64,000 bases of DNA from Clostridiaceae bacterium 14S0207 (GCA_003288255.1 CP026600.1:1364001-1428000); one strand, 5' to 3'. Shown: positions 9,144 through 19,486, counted from the stretch's first letter. Made by a program: numbers and translations. Notes: a model not told the origin generated them from the sequence alone.

Positions 9144-9662
9144 ATGATAGTTAGAAAGGCTGAAAAAGATGATGTTTATGATATATCAAAAATTCATGTA
9201 GATACTTGGAAAAGTGCTTATAAAAATATAATTCCTAATGAATATCTTGGAAATAGATCTTATGATAAACAGGTAGACAAGTGGAATAAAAGGCTTTTTC
9301 AAAATGAAGATACAAAAGAATTTATGCTTCTTGCAGAGGATGAAAATGGACAAGTTATTGGATTTTCTTCTGCATCCATTAACGAAGAAGGAAGTGAATT
9401 TGATAGCACATTATATACGTTATATGTTCGTCAAGATTATCAGAAAAAGGGTATTGGGAAATTATTAGTAAAGGAAGTAGCTTCAAAATTGCAAAGTTTA
9501 GGTGCTGAGAGTATGATTTTATGGACCTTTGCTAAAAATGATGCTAGTAACTTTTATAAACATATAGGTGGTATAAAAGATAAAAATAAGATAGTTAATA
9601 TAGGTGGTATAAATATGGTGGAAATTTCTTATGTCTGGGAAGATATAAGTACTTTAATATAA
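9144..9662 (+). CDS. GNAT family N-acetyltransferase
   Basis: This is an acetyl-CoA-dependent N-acetyltransferase of the GNAT fold. The acetyl-CoA pyrophosphate loop QDYQKKGIGKLLVKEV (Q/RxxGxG/A) lies in the middle, preceded by strand STLYTLYVR and followed by NDASNFYKHIGG, the usual helix near the acceptor site. The 172-residue length is typical. AAAGGAGAT precedes the ATG. The substrate cannot be read from sequence; peptides, amino acids or antibiotics are all possible. Confidence 0.88.
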   Translation: MIVRKAEKDDVYDISKIHVDTWKSAYKNIIPNEYLGNRSYDKQVDKWNKRLFQNEDTKEFMLLAEDENGQVIGFSSASINEEGSEFDSTLYTLYVRQDYQKKGIGKLLVKEVASKLQSLGAESMILWTFAKNDASNFYKHIGGIKDKNKIVNIGGINMVEISYVWEDISTLI

Positions 9663-9668
9663 ATAATA

Positions 9669-9711
9669 AAAGGGAAGTAGCTACTATGTATAGTGGTTGC
9701 TTCCTTTCTTA
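9669..9711 (+). terminator. Terminator after the GNAT gene
   Basis: AAGGGAAGTAGCTACTA pairs with TAGTGGTTGCTTCCTTT (9691-9707), including G-U pairs, then a T-rich tail. It may also serve the convergent crcB transcript. Confidence 0.7.
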
Positions 9712-9745
9712 GTTTATAAAAAATTATATAAAGTTAAACTAAATT

Positions 9746-10123
9746 TCATAGTAAAAGATGAGAAATAAATTGGCCTAAAACAACACCAATAAGACTTAAA
9801 AATAGATTTAAACTGATGTTAATAACACCTAATATATAGCTTCCATTATTAAAAAGTGTTACAGTTTCATAACTAAAAGTTGAGAATGTGGTAAGTCCAC
9901 CCATAACGCCTGTTGTTAAAAATAGTTTTAGATTTGGAGATATTAAATTTTTATTCATACTTAAGCCCATTATAAGCCCAATAAGAAAACCACCTAAAAT
10001 ATTAACTATTAAGGTTCCATATGGTAGTCGAGTTCCTAAAAGCTTAGTTGAGGCATTTGAAATAAGATAACGTATTAAAGCACCTAAAAATCCACCAATA
10101 CCTACATAAAAAAGTTTTTGCAT
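9746..10123 (-). CDS. crcB: Fluoride exporter CrcB/FluC
   Basis: FluC is a small dual-topology fluoride channel. The protein has 125 residues and four hydrophobic helices, with GGFLGALIRYLIS at the N-terminus and the pore motif GGLTTFSTFSYE. A fluoride riboswitch precedes it on the same strand, which independently supports the function. AGGAGGGA precedes the ATG. Only one crcB copy is seen here, which is enough where a homodimer is formed. Confidence 0.95.
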   Translation of the reverse strand: MQKLFYVGIGGFLGALIRYLISNASTKLLGTRLPYGTLIVNILGGFLIGLIMGLSMNKNLISPNLKLFLTTGVMGGLTTFSTFSYETVTLFNNGSYILGVINISLNLFLSLIGVVLGQFISHLLL

Positions 10124-10133
10124 AAAAAATCCC

Positions 10134-10213
10134 TCCTAAAAAAATAACGACTCCTACCTTAAAAAGTAGGAGTCGTTAGCGTAAGCAGTTTAAGGTGAAC
10201 CCCATCACCTATA
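10134..10213 (-). promoter_or_regulatory. Fluoride riboswitch (crcB motif) with terminator platform
   Basis: Read on the minus strand from 10213, the RNA contains GGTGATGGGGTTCACC, then AAACTGC, then GCTAACGACTCCTAC, matching the crcB-motif aptamer. The last segment pairs with GTAGGAGTCGTT to form a strong hairpin followed by seven Ts just before the crcB ribosome binding site. Fluoride binding would be expected to prevent this terminator and turn crcB on. Confidence 0.9.
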
Positions 10214-10282
10214 AAAATTATATTCCATAAAATGAAAAATGTGAATACAATTCAGAGAAATTTTACGTTAAAAATAATACTC

Positions 10283-12451
10283 TTAAAGTCCTGATTCTTT
10301 AAATTGATGTTCCATAAATTCATTTAGTTTGTGTAATGGTTTTTTCAATAAACCTAATAATAAAAATACAACACAGAAAATTAGTAATGCAGAAACATTT
10401 TTCATAACATCACTCCAAAGAGGCCCTGCTATTGCTTCTCTAAATCCGTTAATGGCATATGTAAATGGCCATAGTGGCTGTAAAATGCCAAAGATTTTAG
10501 GGTTTGTTTGTATTGGATAAATACCAGCAGAACCAGCTATTTGGAATACCATAATAACTACTGCAACGGCTTTACCAATGTTACCTAATAAAGATACTAA
10601 GGTAAATATCATAATGGTAAATGTAAGAGAAGTAAGCAATGCTATACCTATCATTAACATCATATTTTGAGGATGTACTCCCAATACTAGTTTATCTCCT
10701 ATTGTAACTATTAAAGTTTGAATACAAGATAGGAACATAAATAATAGCATTTTTCCAAAGTGTCTTTGAAGGAAGTTTATTTTTTCTCCATCTATATATT
10801 CTTCAGATTCCACAGAAAGTAAAGCAGAGGCTAGTAATACACCAACCCAAATACCTAATACTGTATAGAATGGTGTTAAAGCAACTCCAAATATACCAGC
10901 ATCATATACTTCAGTTTCTTTAACTTCTATTGGAGAAGAGATAAAGTTTGATACCATATTAGGATTTTTCTTTAATAAAGTAACTATTTTATCTAAGTTA
11001 TTACCGTTTAAGTCTTTAGTTTTATCTTTTAATTTTTCTAATTGCTTTTGGAAATCCTCTAACTTAGTTATTAATTTTTTAGCTTCATTAGATGCAAGTG
11101 AAGTATTTGCAGAACCAAAAGTATTAAGCGCTGTTAATTGAGGAACTAATGATTTACTAGCTTCCAATATGGAATTTGCTACATCTGTACCTTCAGCTAA
11201 ATTATTAGAAATATTGTTTATAGTAGGTAATAAGCTAGAATAAAGCATATTATAAGTATTATTTACTCTACTGTATATTTGATTATTAACATCTAAAGCA
11301 GCATTTATAAGTTTATTTACATTGTCTTTATTATCTTTTAAATTATTTTTATTTATTAAGTCTTCAATATGACTTAGTTTATTTGATTCATCTTTTAATA
11401 AAGATTGTACATTCTTTGCTGAATCTATAAAACCTTGAATAACTAAACTAGGTTTAACTTTATTTAGAGCTTGTAATGCTGTTACAAAATTATTTAATGT
11501 TGAATTTAATGAATTTATATTTTGCTCTATTTTACTTATAAGCTGTTTTTGATCACCAACAGAAATAGTGCTGTTATTTATAGATTTAAGACTTTGAATT
11601 AAGGAATTAATTTGATCGTTAATACCTTGCATTCTTATAGCATCATTTTTAAAGTCATTTGCTAAGTTGTTGATACTTTGTCTAGTTGCAAAAATTAATG
11701 ATTTATTAGCTTCTGTTGTGTTTTGTAAACTAGTTATCTGTTCAGTTATTTTAGGTAGATTATTTTGAACATCATTTAAAAACTTTGATAAACTTTCAGC
11801 ATTAGAATTTGCATCATTTATATGTTTTTTTACATCATCTAAGTTTTTCTTTGCAGAATCAACACAATCTTTTAATTGAATAATTTGTGGTTTATTGATC
11901 TGTAATTCTCCACCTAATTTATTTAAATAATTAAAAGCTTCCTTATTAACTGTAGATACAAAATTAGTTTTTATTTCATCAGTTAATTTATTTTTTGCTA
12001 CATTAGTTATCTTTGTAGCAATAGCATTTAATTTTTCATTTGCTCTATAAGTTATATTTGGTTTAATAGGATTAGAAGTTGTTAAACTTGTAAGCTTACT
12101 TGAAAAGTCATTAGGGATTTCAATTAATGCATAATATTTTCCCTCATTAAGACCGTAATTAGCCTGCCAAGCATCTACAATATTCCAATTTATAGATTTA
12201 TTCTTCTTTAATTGCTTTACTACTTCATTTCCTACATTAATAGTTTTTCCTTTTAATGTGGTACCTTCATCATTATTTATAACGGCAACAGGTAAATTTC
12301 CTGTGTTAGCATATGGATCCCAACATGCTTTTATATTAACCCAAGCATATAGCGATGGAAGTAGACATAATCCACAAAATATTATAATTGCCGCCCAATT
12401 TTTAGATATGTTTCTCAAATCGTTTATAAAAACTTTAAATACTTTTTTCAT
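10283..12451 (-). CDS. YhgE/Pip family membrane protein (copy 1)
   Basis: This 722-residue membrane protein of the YhgE/Pip family (relatives: phage infection protein, EsaA/YueB) has an N-terminal transmembrane helix (WAAIIIFCGLCLLPSLYAWVN). A long extracytoplasmic, Asn/Ser/Lys-rich coiled-coil region covers about residues 150-500. About six C-terminal transmembrane helices form an ABC-2-like domain. It lies 47 bases downstream of a paralogue on the same strand, almost certainly cotranscribed. No WXG100 or EssC gene is nearby, so there is no sign of a type VII secretion locus. Some relatives serve as phage receptors; the native role is unclear. Confidence 0.87.
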   Translation of the reverse strand: MKKVFKVFINDLRNISKNWAAIIIFCGLCLLPSLYAWVNIKACWDPYANTGNLPVAVINNDEGTTLKGKTINVGNEVVKQLKKNKSINWNIVDAWQANYGLNEGKYYALIEIPNDFSSKLTSLTTSNPIKPNITYRANEKLNAIATKITNVAKNKLTDEIKTNFVSTVNKEAFNYLNKLGGELQINKPQIIQLKDCVDSAKKNLDDVKKHINDANSNAESLSKFLNDVQNNLPKITEQITSLQNTTEANKSLIFATRQSINNLANDFKNDAIRMQGINDQINSLIQSLKSINNSTISVGDQKQLISKIEQNINSLNSTLNNFVTALQALNKVKPSLVIQGFIDSAKNVQSLLKDESNKLSHIEDLINKNNLKDNKDNVNKLINAALDVNNQIYSRVNNTYNMLYSSLLPTINNISNNLAEGTDVANSILEASKSLVPQLTALNTFGSANTSLASNEAKKLITKLEDFQKQLEKLKDKTKDLNGNNLDKIVTLLKKNPNMVSNFISSPIEVKETEVYDAGIFGVALTPFYTVLGIWVGVLLASALLSVESEEYIDGEKINFLQRHFGKMLLFMFLSCIQTLIVTIGDKLVLGVHPQNMMLMIGIALLTSLTFTIMIFTLVSLLGNIGKAVAVVIMVFQIAGSAGIYPIQTNPKIFGILQPLWPFTYAINGFREAIAGPLWSDVMKNVSALLIFCVVFLLLGLLKKPLHKLNEFMEHQFKESGL

Positions 12452-12498
12452 ACGTTCACCTCTCTGATTTTAGAGTAATTAATGTTATTTGAAGAACT

Positions 12499-14655
12499 TT
12501 ATTCTGATATACCTGATTCTTCAAACTTAGTTTCAAATTTATCTACTAGAGGATGTAACGGAGTTTTTAGGAAATAGCCTAGTAATATAAAGATTATAGC
12601 AAAAGCAAATAATGCTAGAAAATCTACTAAAACCTTACTAGCAAGAGGTCCAGCTACAGCTTCTCTAAATCCATTTACTGCATATGTAAATGGGAATAAA
12701 GGTTGTAATATTCTAAAGAATAATGGATCAACTTGTATAGGATAACTTCCACCACAACCTGCAATTTGAATAACTAATAGAATAATTGCTAGTGCCTTAC
12801 CAACGTTACGTAATAATGAAACTAAGGTATAAACTATAACAGAGAAAGTAAAAGATGATACTATAGCTAGGGATAATAAGAGTAATACATTTGAAGTTTG
12901 TACACCTAATAATACTTTATCTCCTAATGCAACTATAAATCCTTGCACCATAGCTATAAATGTAAAGAACATCATTTTACCAAAGTACTGTTCTTTTAAT
13001 GTTATATTTTCACTACCTTCAAATTCTGCAATATCAGTTTTAAATAATGAAGTTAATATTAAAGCACCAACCCATAATGAAAGTGTTGTATAAATTGGAG
13101 CCATTCCAGAACCATAGTTTTCTATTTTGTATATGGATTCTTCTTTTAAGTTAAATGGTTTTGCAACAAAATCACCTACTAATTCTGGTTTACTTTGAAG
13201 TATTGATACAATTTTGCTTAAATCAGTATCATCTACTTTTTTTAGTTCAGTGCTTAACTTTCCAATAAGTCCTTTAAATTCTTGAAGCTTTAAATTTAAG
13301 TTTTTAGCTGTATCTGCAGTAAGTTTACTTCCTGTAGATGATGAGTTTAATAGATTATCTATTTGAGTAAATACTCCTTCAGAACATTTTAAAATTGAGG
13401 AAGCACTTTCAGTTGAATTTACTAAACCATTTGTTACATTATTTAAAGCAGGTTTTACATTTGATGTATACATTCTCATTGTGTTAGATATTTGATTTTG
13501 TACATCATTTGCATAGTTATTTATTGAATTTAATGTATTTTTACTTAATCCATTAGTTGTACTAATATTTGATTGAAGATCATTTAAATGTTTTTTCTCT
13601 TCGGTTAAAGAACTCTTAATTTTATTTAAAGATACTATCATATCTGATATATTTTTATCTAACTTATTAATATGTTGTAAGTAGTCCACAAGGGATGTAA
13701 TACTACCTATTATAGAATCTATTCCTGTACTTGTTTCAAATATAATATTGTTTGAAGTTGATAAAATAGTATCTCCAGTAGAATTGTTTAAAGTTGCAAT
13801 TAAATTTTTAGTTCTACTATTTTCAGATTGAATTTGATTTAAAATCAATTGAGTGTTATCAAAAGATTTATTTAAGTCATTTTGAATATTAGTAATTAAT
13901 CCTTTGGTATTAATTGACTGTTGTTCAATTCCTTTTAATCCATTACTCATTAAAGGCATGGACTTTTTTAAATCTGTTGTAAATTGATTTAAGTTAGTTG
14001 CATGATTACTAACACTTTCTAAGACATTATTAACTAAAGACATATTATTATTTAATTCTATGATACCTTTTTTTAACTTCAAAAGACTATCTTTGTTAGA
14101 GTCAGCTTTTTTACCTGCATTATTTAAGGAAGAAAAAACTGTTTTATTTACTGTGTCTATAAAATTAGAAGTTATATTGTTTACAATTTCATTCTTAGCA
14201 ACTCCTGTTATTTTACCTGCAACTGGATTAGATTTTGTATTAACTTTATAAGTTATAGTAGGTTTTGTTGGTACATCCTTATCTAGAATACTAGTTAAAT
14301 TTTTTGAAAAATCTTCTGGAATTTCAATCATGGCATAATATGTACCGTTTACTACACCCATATTGGCATCTTTGGAATTTACAAATTTCCAATCCAACAC
14401 GTTATTTTTCTTTAATTCAGTAATAACCTCACTGCCCACATTTATTTTCTTACCTTTTACTGATACTTCTTTGTCATTATTTACTACGGCTATAGGAACA
14501 GTACTGGTGTTTTCGTAGGGGTTCCAGCAAGCAGCGATATTTATCCAAGCATAAAGAGAAGGAAGAAAACAAACTCCTAATACTATTAAAAGTGTTATTG
14601 GATTTTTCTTTATACTTTTAAGGTCTCGCTTAAAAATTCTTAAAACGTTTTTCAT
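12499..14655 (-). CDS. YhgE/Pip family membrane protein (copy 2)
   Basis: This 718-residue paralogue of the next gene downstream has the same architecture: N-terminal helix (TLLIVLGVCFLPSLYAWINI), long coiled-coil ectodomain, and a C-terminal block of helices with the shared motif PLFPFTYAVNGFREAVAGP. The two copies are clearly homologous at both ends but divergent in the coil, as expected for an old tandem duplication that may form a heteromer. AGGTGA precedes the ATG. No transporter ATPase is adjacent. Confidence 0.87.
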   Translation of the reverse strand: MKNVLRIFKRDLKSIKKNPITLLIVLGVCFLPSLYAWINIAACWNPYENTSTVPIAVVNNDKEVSVKGKKINVGSEVITELKKNNVLDWKFVNSKDANMGVVNGTYYAMIEIPEDFSKNLTSILDKDVPTKPTITYKVNTKSNPVAGKITGVAKNEIVNNITSNFIDTVNKTVFSSLNNAGKKADSNKDSLLKLKKGIIELNNNMSLVNNVLESVSNHATNLNQFTTDLKKSMPLMSNGLKGIEQQSINTKGLITNIQNDLNKSFDNTQLILNQIQSENSRTKNLIATLNNSTGDTILSTSNNIIFETSTGIDSIIGSITSLVDYLQHINKLDKNISDMIVSLNKIKSSLTEEKKHLNDLQSNISTTNGLSKNTLNSINNYANDVQNQISNTMRMYTSNVKPALNNVTNGLVNSTESASSILKCSEGVFTQIDNLLNSSSTGSKLTADTAKNLNLKLQEFKGLIGKLSTELKKVDDTDLSKIVSILQSKPELVGDFVAKPFNLKEESIYKIENYGSGMAPIYTTLSLWVGALILTSLFKTDIAEFEGSENITLKEQYFGKMMFFTFIAMVQGFIVALGDKVLLGVQTSNVLLLLSLAIVSSFTFSVIVYTLVSLLRNVGKALAIILLVIQIAGCGGSYPIQVDPLFFRILQPLFPFTYAVNGFREAVAGPLASKVLVDFLALFAFAIIFILLGYFLKTPLHPLVDKFETKFEESGISE

Positions 14656-14819
14656 ATATTCACCTCTGACAACTAAATTTAATGTCTACACTATAGTTTA
14701 TCAAATAAAATGTCGAATTAAAATAAAAAATACACAATAACACACATTGTTTACAAATCTGAAATATTTTTTTAAAACATATAAAGTATTTAAAATAAAC
14801 TTATTATGTAGAACTCTAT

Positions 14820-14853
14820 AAATACGTTTATCTTACTAATAATAAACGTATTT
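14820..14853. other. Inverted repeat in the 434-base gap between pip and the subtilase gene
   Basis: AAATACGTTTAT (14820-14831) and ATAAACGTATTT (14842-14853) are exact complements around a 10-base loop. No T-tract follows, so an operator is as likely as a terminator. The gap 14656-15089 is otherwise very AT-rich with no credible gene. Confidence 0.5.
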
Positions 14854-14957
14854 AAAATATTATAAGTACCTTATAAATTTAAAAATATCAGTGTATGTTA
14901 TAAAAAGCACTAATGAAAAATCCTCAAGATATAGAGAAATTGAATTATAACACTTTA

Positions 14958-15030
14958 TAGTATTTAACAAATAAATAAATAAGTTCTTAACAATCGAAAT
15001 TTTCAATTAATATTGTTAAGTTAAATACTA
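14958..15030 (+). promoter_or_regulatory. Nested inverted repeat in the subtilase leader
   Basis: An outer arm TAGTATTTAA (14958-14967) pairs with TTAAATACTA (15021-15030). Inside it, CTTAACAAT (14986-14994) pairs with ATTGTTAAG (15012-15020). It ends 59 bases before the subtilase start, so it could be a structured 5' leader or a double operator. Confidence 0.5.
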
Positions 15031-15089
15031 CATGATAAATTTATATGGGATTTAAAAAAATGTAGAATAATGAAAAAAAGGGGAAAGCA

Positions 15090-18000
15090 ATGGGGAAGAA
15101 AGTAAAAACTTTAATAACAACTTTAGCATTAACTATGTTTATTAGTGGAAATGTATTTAATATTCCACTAGTTAAAGCAGAAAATATTCTAAGTAAAGAT
15201 GAACTAATAAACATAACAAGAAAAAAAGCACTAGAAAAAGAACTTAGTTTAACAAAAACTAATGATGTATCAAAAGAAGAGGTTAACAATGTAGATATGA
15301 AAAATTATGCTAAAAAGCATAATAATAAGATTAGAGTAACAATAGAAACTTATGATGGAATCTTTAATAACAGGAAATCTGTAGAGAAAAAAGTTGAAAA
15401 AGATGTTCATGCTAAGGTGAAACATGAATTTAAAAATCTTATAAATGGATTTAGTACAGAAATTAATCAAAAAGATTTGGAAAAGATTAAAAAGATTCCT
15501 GGTGTTAAAAAAATTAGACCAGTTAGAATGTATAAACCAACAATGAATTATGCAAAAGAATTATGTGAAGTAACTAATGTTTGGAAAGAATATAAATATA
15601 AGGGAGAAGGAATGGTTATATCTATTATAGATACGGGTATAGATTATACTCATAAAGATATGAAATTAACTAATCCTTTAAGAGCTAAAATAAAAAAGGG
15701 AGATATTAAACCTACATATCCTGGTAAATTCTTTACTAATAAAATACCTTATGGATATAATTTTGCAGATAAAAATCAAGATATTGTAGATAGAACTAGT
15801 AGTTTACATGGAATACATGTAGCGGGTATTGCTGGTGCAAATGGATATACAAAAGATATAACTCAAAATAAAGCTATAAAAGGTGTTGCCCCAGAAGCAC
15901 AATTACTTGCAATGAAGGTATTTTCAAATAACCCAGAGAAAGGTGCAGAAGGTGCATTTAGTGACGATATAGTAGCAGCAATAGAAGATTCGGTTGAAAA
16001 AGGTGCAGATATAATTAATTTAAGTTTAGGAGCAGATGGAGGATTTGTAGATGAAAATGACCCAGAACAAATTGCTATAAAGAAGGCTACTGAAAAAGGA
16101 GTAATAGTGGTTGCTGCTGCAGGGAATGCTTCTTTTTCATCAAAGAAAGAAGATGGGTCAAAAGTAAAAGATGTTGTGGATACAGAACTTTTAGATAATC
16201 CGGGTCTAGGTAAGGAATCAATACAAGTTGCCGCCAGTGAAAATATTAAAGATATAAAAAATGTAATTGAGTATTGCAAAGGTGGACAAGACTATAAAAT
16301 TCCATATATATCATCAGAAATAAATCCTATAAAAATATTTAAACCACAGCAAGAGGTAGAGCTTATAGATTGTGGATATGGTAGAAAATATAAAGAGGAT
16401 AAAGATAACATAAAAGCAGATGATTTTAAAGAGAAAGACTTAAAGGGTAAAATAGCACTTATAAAAAGAGGAAAAAATCATTTTGAACAAAAAGCTAAAA
16501 ACGCCCAAAGAGAAGGTGCAGTAGGAGTTATTATTTATAATAAAGATGGTGATGAAGAATATGTACCTATGCTACTTAGTGATAAAATAACTATTCCGTG
16601 TGTATTTACTACTAATTTTTATGGAAAAGAATTAACAAATTTAGCAAAAGAAAATATAAAAATAAAATTTACAGATGAAATAGTGGTTTTAGATAATTTG
16701 AAAGGTGAAAAAATGGCAGAGTTTTCTTCATGGGGTCCAACACCAAATTTGGATTTTAAACCTGAAATTACAGCACCAGGTGGAAAAATTTTTTCAACTA
16801 TAAATAATAATAAATATACAACATATAGTGGAACATCTATGGCAACACCTTATATTTCTGGTTCAGTAGCATTAATAAAACAAGCTTTAAAAAATGATAA
16901 TGTAAATATAAAAGATTCGGAATTATCTAGATATATAAAAAATAATATGATTAATACGGCTAAGGTACTATTAGATGGAACTATACCATATTCTCCAAGA
17001 TGTCAGGGTGGTGGATTAGTACAAGTAGATAAGGCAATAAAGAATAGAGTTTTAATAACTAATGATGAAGATCAAAATTCAGTTGTGTCTTTAAGGGAAA
17101 TATCAAGAATTAAAAGATTCAATTTAACTTTGACTAATTATGGAGATAAAGATATAACATATACTATAAATGGCAATAGTGTTTATACAGAACAAAAAGA
17201 TAAGCCATGTGAACAAAAAATAGAAGGTGCTAAATTAAGTTTTTCAAGAAAAGAAGTTACGGTAAAAGCACACAGTACTGCAAATATTAAGGTTAAATTA
17301 ACAATTCCTTGCAAATTTAAGAAAAATAATTTTGTAGAAGGTTTTATTAGCTTTGATTCTAAAGTAAAAGGGGTTCCCTCATTATCTGTGCCTTATATAG
17401 GATTTTATGGAAATTGGGGTGAATCACAAAATATAGATGGACCTATTTGGGGAAATCATAGATTTAAAGGATCAGGAATTGCAAGTAACTTATTTTTCTT
17501 TAATACACTTATAGGAAAAATAAAGGATGATAAAAATGAAAAAATAGTAATTGATCCTAGTGAAATAGCATTTTCACCAGATGGTGATGGATTTTATGAT
17601 CAGGCTATTCCTAACTTGTGCATTTTTAGAAACTTGAAAGAAATTAAAGTTGATATTTTAGATAAAAATAAGAAATTCTTAAAAACTTGTGGATACAAGA
17701 ATAATGTACACAAAAGTAGTGAATGTAGTGAAAAAGGTAGAGAAATGTTAGTATCTTTAGCATGGGATGGAAAGATCTATGATAAAAAAACGGGAAAAAA
17801 TATAATAGCTCCTGATGGACAATATTATATGAGGGTTACAAGTAAAGCTGTGGCTAAAAATGCTAAACCTCAAAGTTTTGATATGCCAGTTAAGGTAGAT
17901 GCTACAAAACCAGACGTATCCATAATATCATCTGACCATACTGATACAGAGAAATATACTTTAAAATGGACAGCCTCAGATAAAGGTGTTGGATTAAAAA

Positions 18001-19364
18001 AACCTGATAAAGATAAAATTATTAGTGAACCTGAAGTTTATATAGATGGAGTTGAAGTAGAAAATCCAAACTTTAAGGAAAAAGATGGGGTATTTAGTTG
18101 CGATTTAGATTTAGAAAAAGGAACTAGGATAATAAGCTTAATAGTCAATGATAATATATTAAATACTCAAGTAATTCAAAAAGAAATAGCTGTTGGAAAG
18201 AAACCGGAAGGAATAAAAGATGTTCTTTTAAATTATAATGAAAATTCTGTAATTACTAATGAATACATGGACGGAGATAAATATTTATTTGGAGGATTGG
18301 TTTCAGTTAGAGTAGATAAAGTAACTGTAAATGATGTAGAGGCAGAACTAAATAGAGAGGAAAAGTGGTTTTCTGCTAAAATAGATCTTAAAGAAGGTCC
18401 TAATACTTTAAAGGTTAAGGCATGTAATAAAGAAGGGGAAATCTTATTTAATAAGAAAGTTAATATAATAGCTCATATAACTCCTCCTAAAATGGATCTT
18501 CTAACTGAAGAAAAAATTATTTTATCTGAAGAAAAAAACATATATGGAGTTATTAACACCAATAAAAATAAACTAAAAATTAAAGGAAAAGTTGATAAAA
18601 AAGAAGTGGAAAAAGTATCTTTAAATGATGATGATATAACTTTAAATGATGATGGTACTTTTGAAAAGGATGTGGAATTATCTCAAGGTATTAATCAAGT
18701 TGAAGTAGTAGCTAAAACATCCATTGGAACGGTTAATAGGAAAAATATTAAAGTTATAGCAGACTATAAAGAAGAAAAACTTAAACTAAAACTTGAAAAT
18801 TATGATATAACTAAAAATACGTATGAATTATTAGAACCTAATAGTTTCTTTGGAGCTGGTGGAAGTTCGGAATTAAAAATAAAAGTTACTACTAATAAGG
18901 CTATAAGAAAAATAAAACTTAATAAAGAAGATATGCATGAGGAAAATATAATGGAGTATACGAAGAGTATTTTCTTAAAACAGGGATTAAATAAAATAAT
19001 GTTATATGTTGAAGATAAGGATGGTAATATAGCTGCAGATTATGCTGTTTTTGTATATTATGATAGTGAAAAACCTGTAATAAGATTAACTAGTCCTAAT
19101 ATTATAGATGGTAAGATTTATACTAATAAAAATTTTATTACATTAAAAGGTGATGTAGCAGATAATACTTTAGGATATAAATTTAGTATAAATGGAGAGC
19201 AGATTTTAAATATAGAACAAAATGCAGATTTTGGATTAGAAAAAAGTAGAAGAAGTTTTACAAAAAGAATTAAAGTTAAAAATGGAGATTTTATACAATT
19301 ATATGCAAAAGATGTGTGTTTAAATGAAACTTCTCAAGTATATGAGGTAGTTGTGGGCAAGTGA
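15090..19364 (+). CDS. Secreted S8 family subtilisin-like serine protease (C5a peptidase/lactocepin-like)
   Basis: This large secreted protease has 1424 residues. The signal peptide (residues 1-30, ending PLVKA) precedes an I9-like propeptide. The catalytic triad is Asp181 (IIDTGIDYTHKD), His240 (SLHGIHVAGI) and Ser583 (YSGTSMATPY), with oxyanion Asn in AAAGNASF. A PA domain is inserted between His and Ser (IALIKRGKNHFEQKAKNAQ). After the protease come an Fn3-like domain as in C5a peptidase, a SPDGDGFYDQ segment, and several Ig/beta-sandwich repeats to the end. There is no LPXTG or S-layer anchor, so it is probably released. AAAGGGGAAAG precedes the ATG. A role in degrading host proteins is likely from the family but the target is unknown. 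Confidence 0.93.
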   Translation: MGKKVKTLITTLALTMFISGNVFNIPLVKAENILSKDELINITRKKALEKELSLTKTNDVSKEEVNNVDMKNYAKKHNNKIRVTIETYDGIFNNRKSVEKKVEKDVHAKVKHEFKNLINGFSTEINQKDLEKIKKIPGVKKIRPVRMYKPTMNYAKELCEVTNVWKEYKYKGEGMVISIIDTGIDYTHKDMKLTNPLRAKIKKGDIKPTYPGKFFTNKIPYGYNFADKNQDIVDRTSSLHGIHVAGIAGANGYTKDITQNKAIKGVAPEAQLLAMKVFSNNPEKGAEGAFSDDIVAAIEDSVEKGADIINLSLGADGGFVDENDPEQIAIKKATEKGVIVVAAAGNASFSSKKEDGSKVKDVVDTELLDNPGLGKESIQVAASENIKDIKNVIEYCKGGQDYKIPYISSEINPIKIFKPQQEVELIDCGYGRKYKEDKDNIKADDFKEKDLKGKIALIKRGKNHFEQKAKNAQREGAVGVIIYNKDGDEEYVPMLLSDKITIPCVFTTNFYGKELTNLAKENIKIKFTDEIVVLDNLKGEKMAEFSSWGPTPNLDFKPEITAPGGKIFSTINNNKYTTYSGTSMATPYISGSVALIKQALKNDNVNIKDSELSRYIKNNMINTAKVLLDGTIPYSPRCQGGGLVQVDKAIKNRVLITNDEDQNSVVSLREISRIKRFNLTLTNYGDKDITYTINGNSVYTEQKDKPCEQKIEGAKLSFSRKEVTVKAHSTANIKVKLTIPCKFKKNNFVEGFISFDSKVKGVPSLSVPYIGFYGNWGESQNIDGPIWGNHRFKGSGIASNLFFFNTLIGKIKDDKNEKIVIDPSEIAFSPDGDGFYDQAIPNLCIFRNLKEIKVDILDKNKKFLKTCGYKNNVHKSSECSEKGREMLVSLAWDGKIYDKKTGKNIIAPDGQYYMRVTSKAVAKNAKPQSFDMPVKVDATKPDVSIISSDHTDTEKYTLKWTASDKGVGLKKPDKDKIISEPEVYIDGVEVENPNFKEKDGVFSCDLDLEKGTRIISLIVNDNILNTQVIQKEIAVGKKPEGIKDVLLNYNENSVITNEYMDGDKYLFGGLVSVRVDKVTVNDVEAELNREEKWFSAKIDLKEGPNTLKVKACNKEGEILFNKKVNIIAHITPPKMDLLTEEKIILSEEKNIYGVINTNKNKLKIKGKVDKKEVEKVSLNDDDITLNDDGTFEKDVELSQGINQVEVVAKTSIGTVNRKNIKVIADYKEEKLKLKLENYDITKNTYELLEPNSFFGAGGSSELKIKVTTNKAIRKIKLNKEDMHEENIMEYTKSIFLKQGLNKIMLYVEDKDGNIAADYAVFVYYDSEKPVIRLTSPNIIDGKIYTNKNFITLKGDVADNTLGYKFSINGEQILNIEQNADFGLEKSRRSFTKRIKVKNGDFIQLYAKDVCLNETSQVYEVVVGK

Positions 19365-19486
19365 TATCTGGAGGCATTATAATTTATAAAAAGAAAGCAT
19401 ACGTTAAAAAGAATTATAAAAAAATACGAAAGTGGAAAAAGTTACAGTAATCTATTGAATTTTTGCAACAAGTTTAATAAAAAGTA

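Noticed and set aside
10283..14655. Type VII secretion locus suggested by EsaA/YueB-like proteins
   Set aside because: No WXG100 protein, EssC ATPase or EsaB/EssB gene is nearby; YhgE/Pip proteins are common outside such loci.
15863..16279. Minus-strand open frame of 138 codons inside the subtilase gene
   Set aside because: It is antisense to conserved catalytic-domain sequence and has no ribosome binding site or recognisable product.
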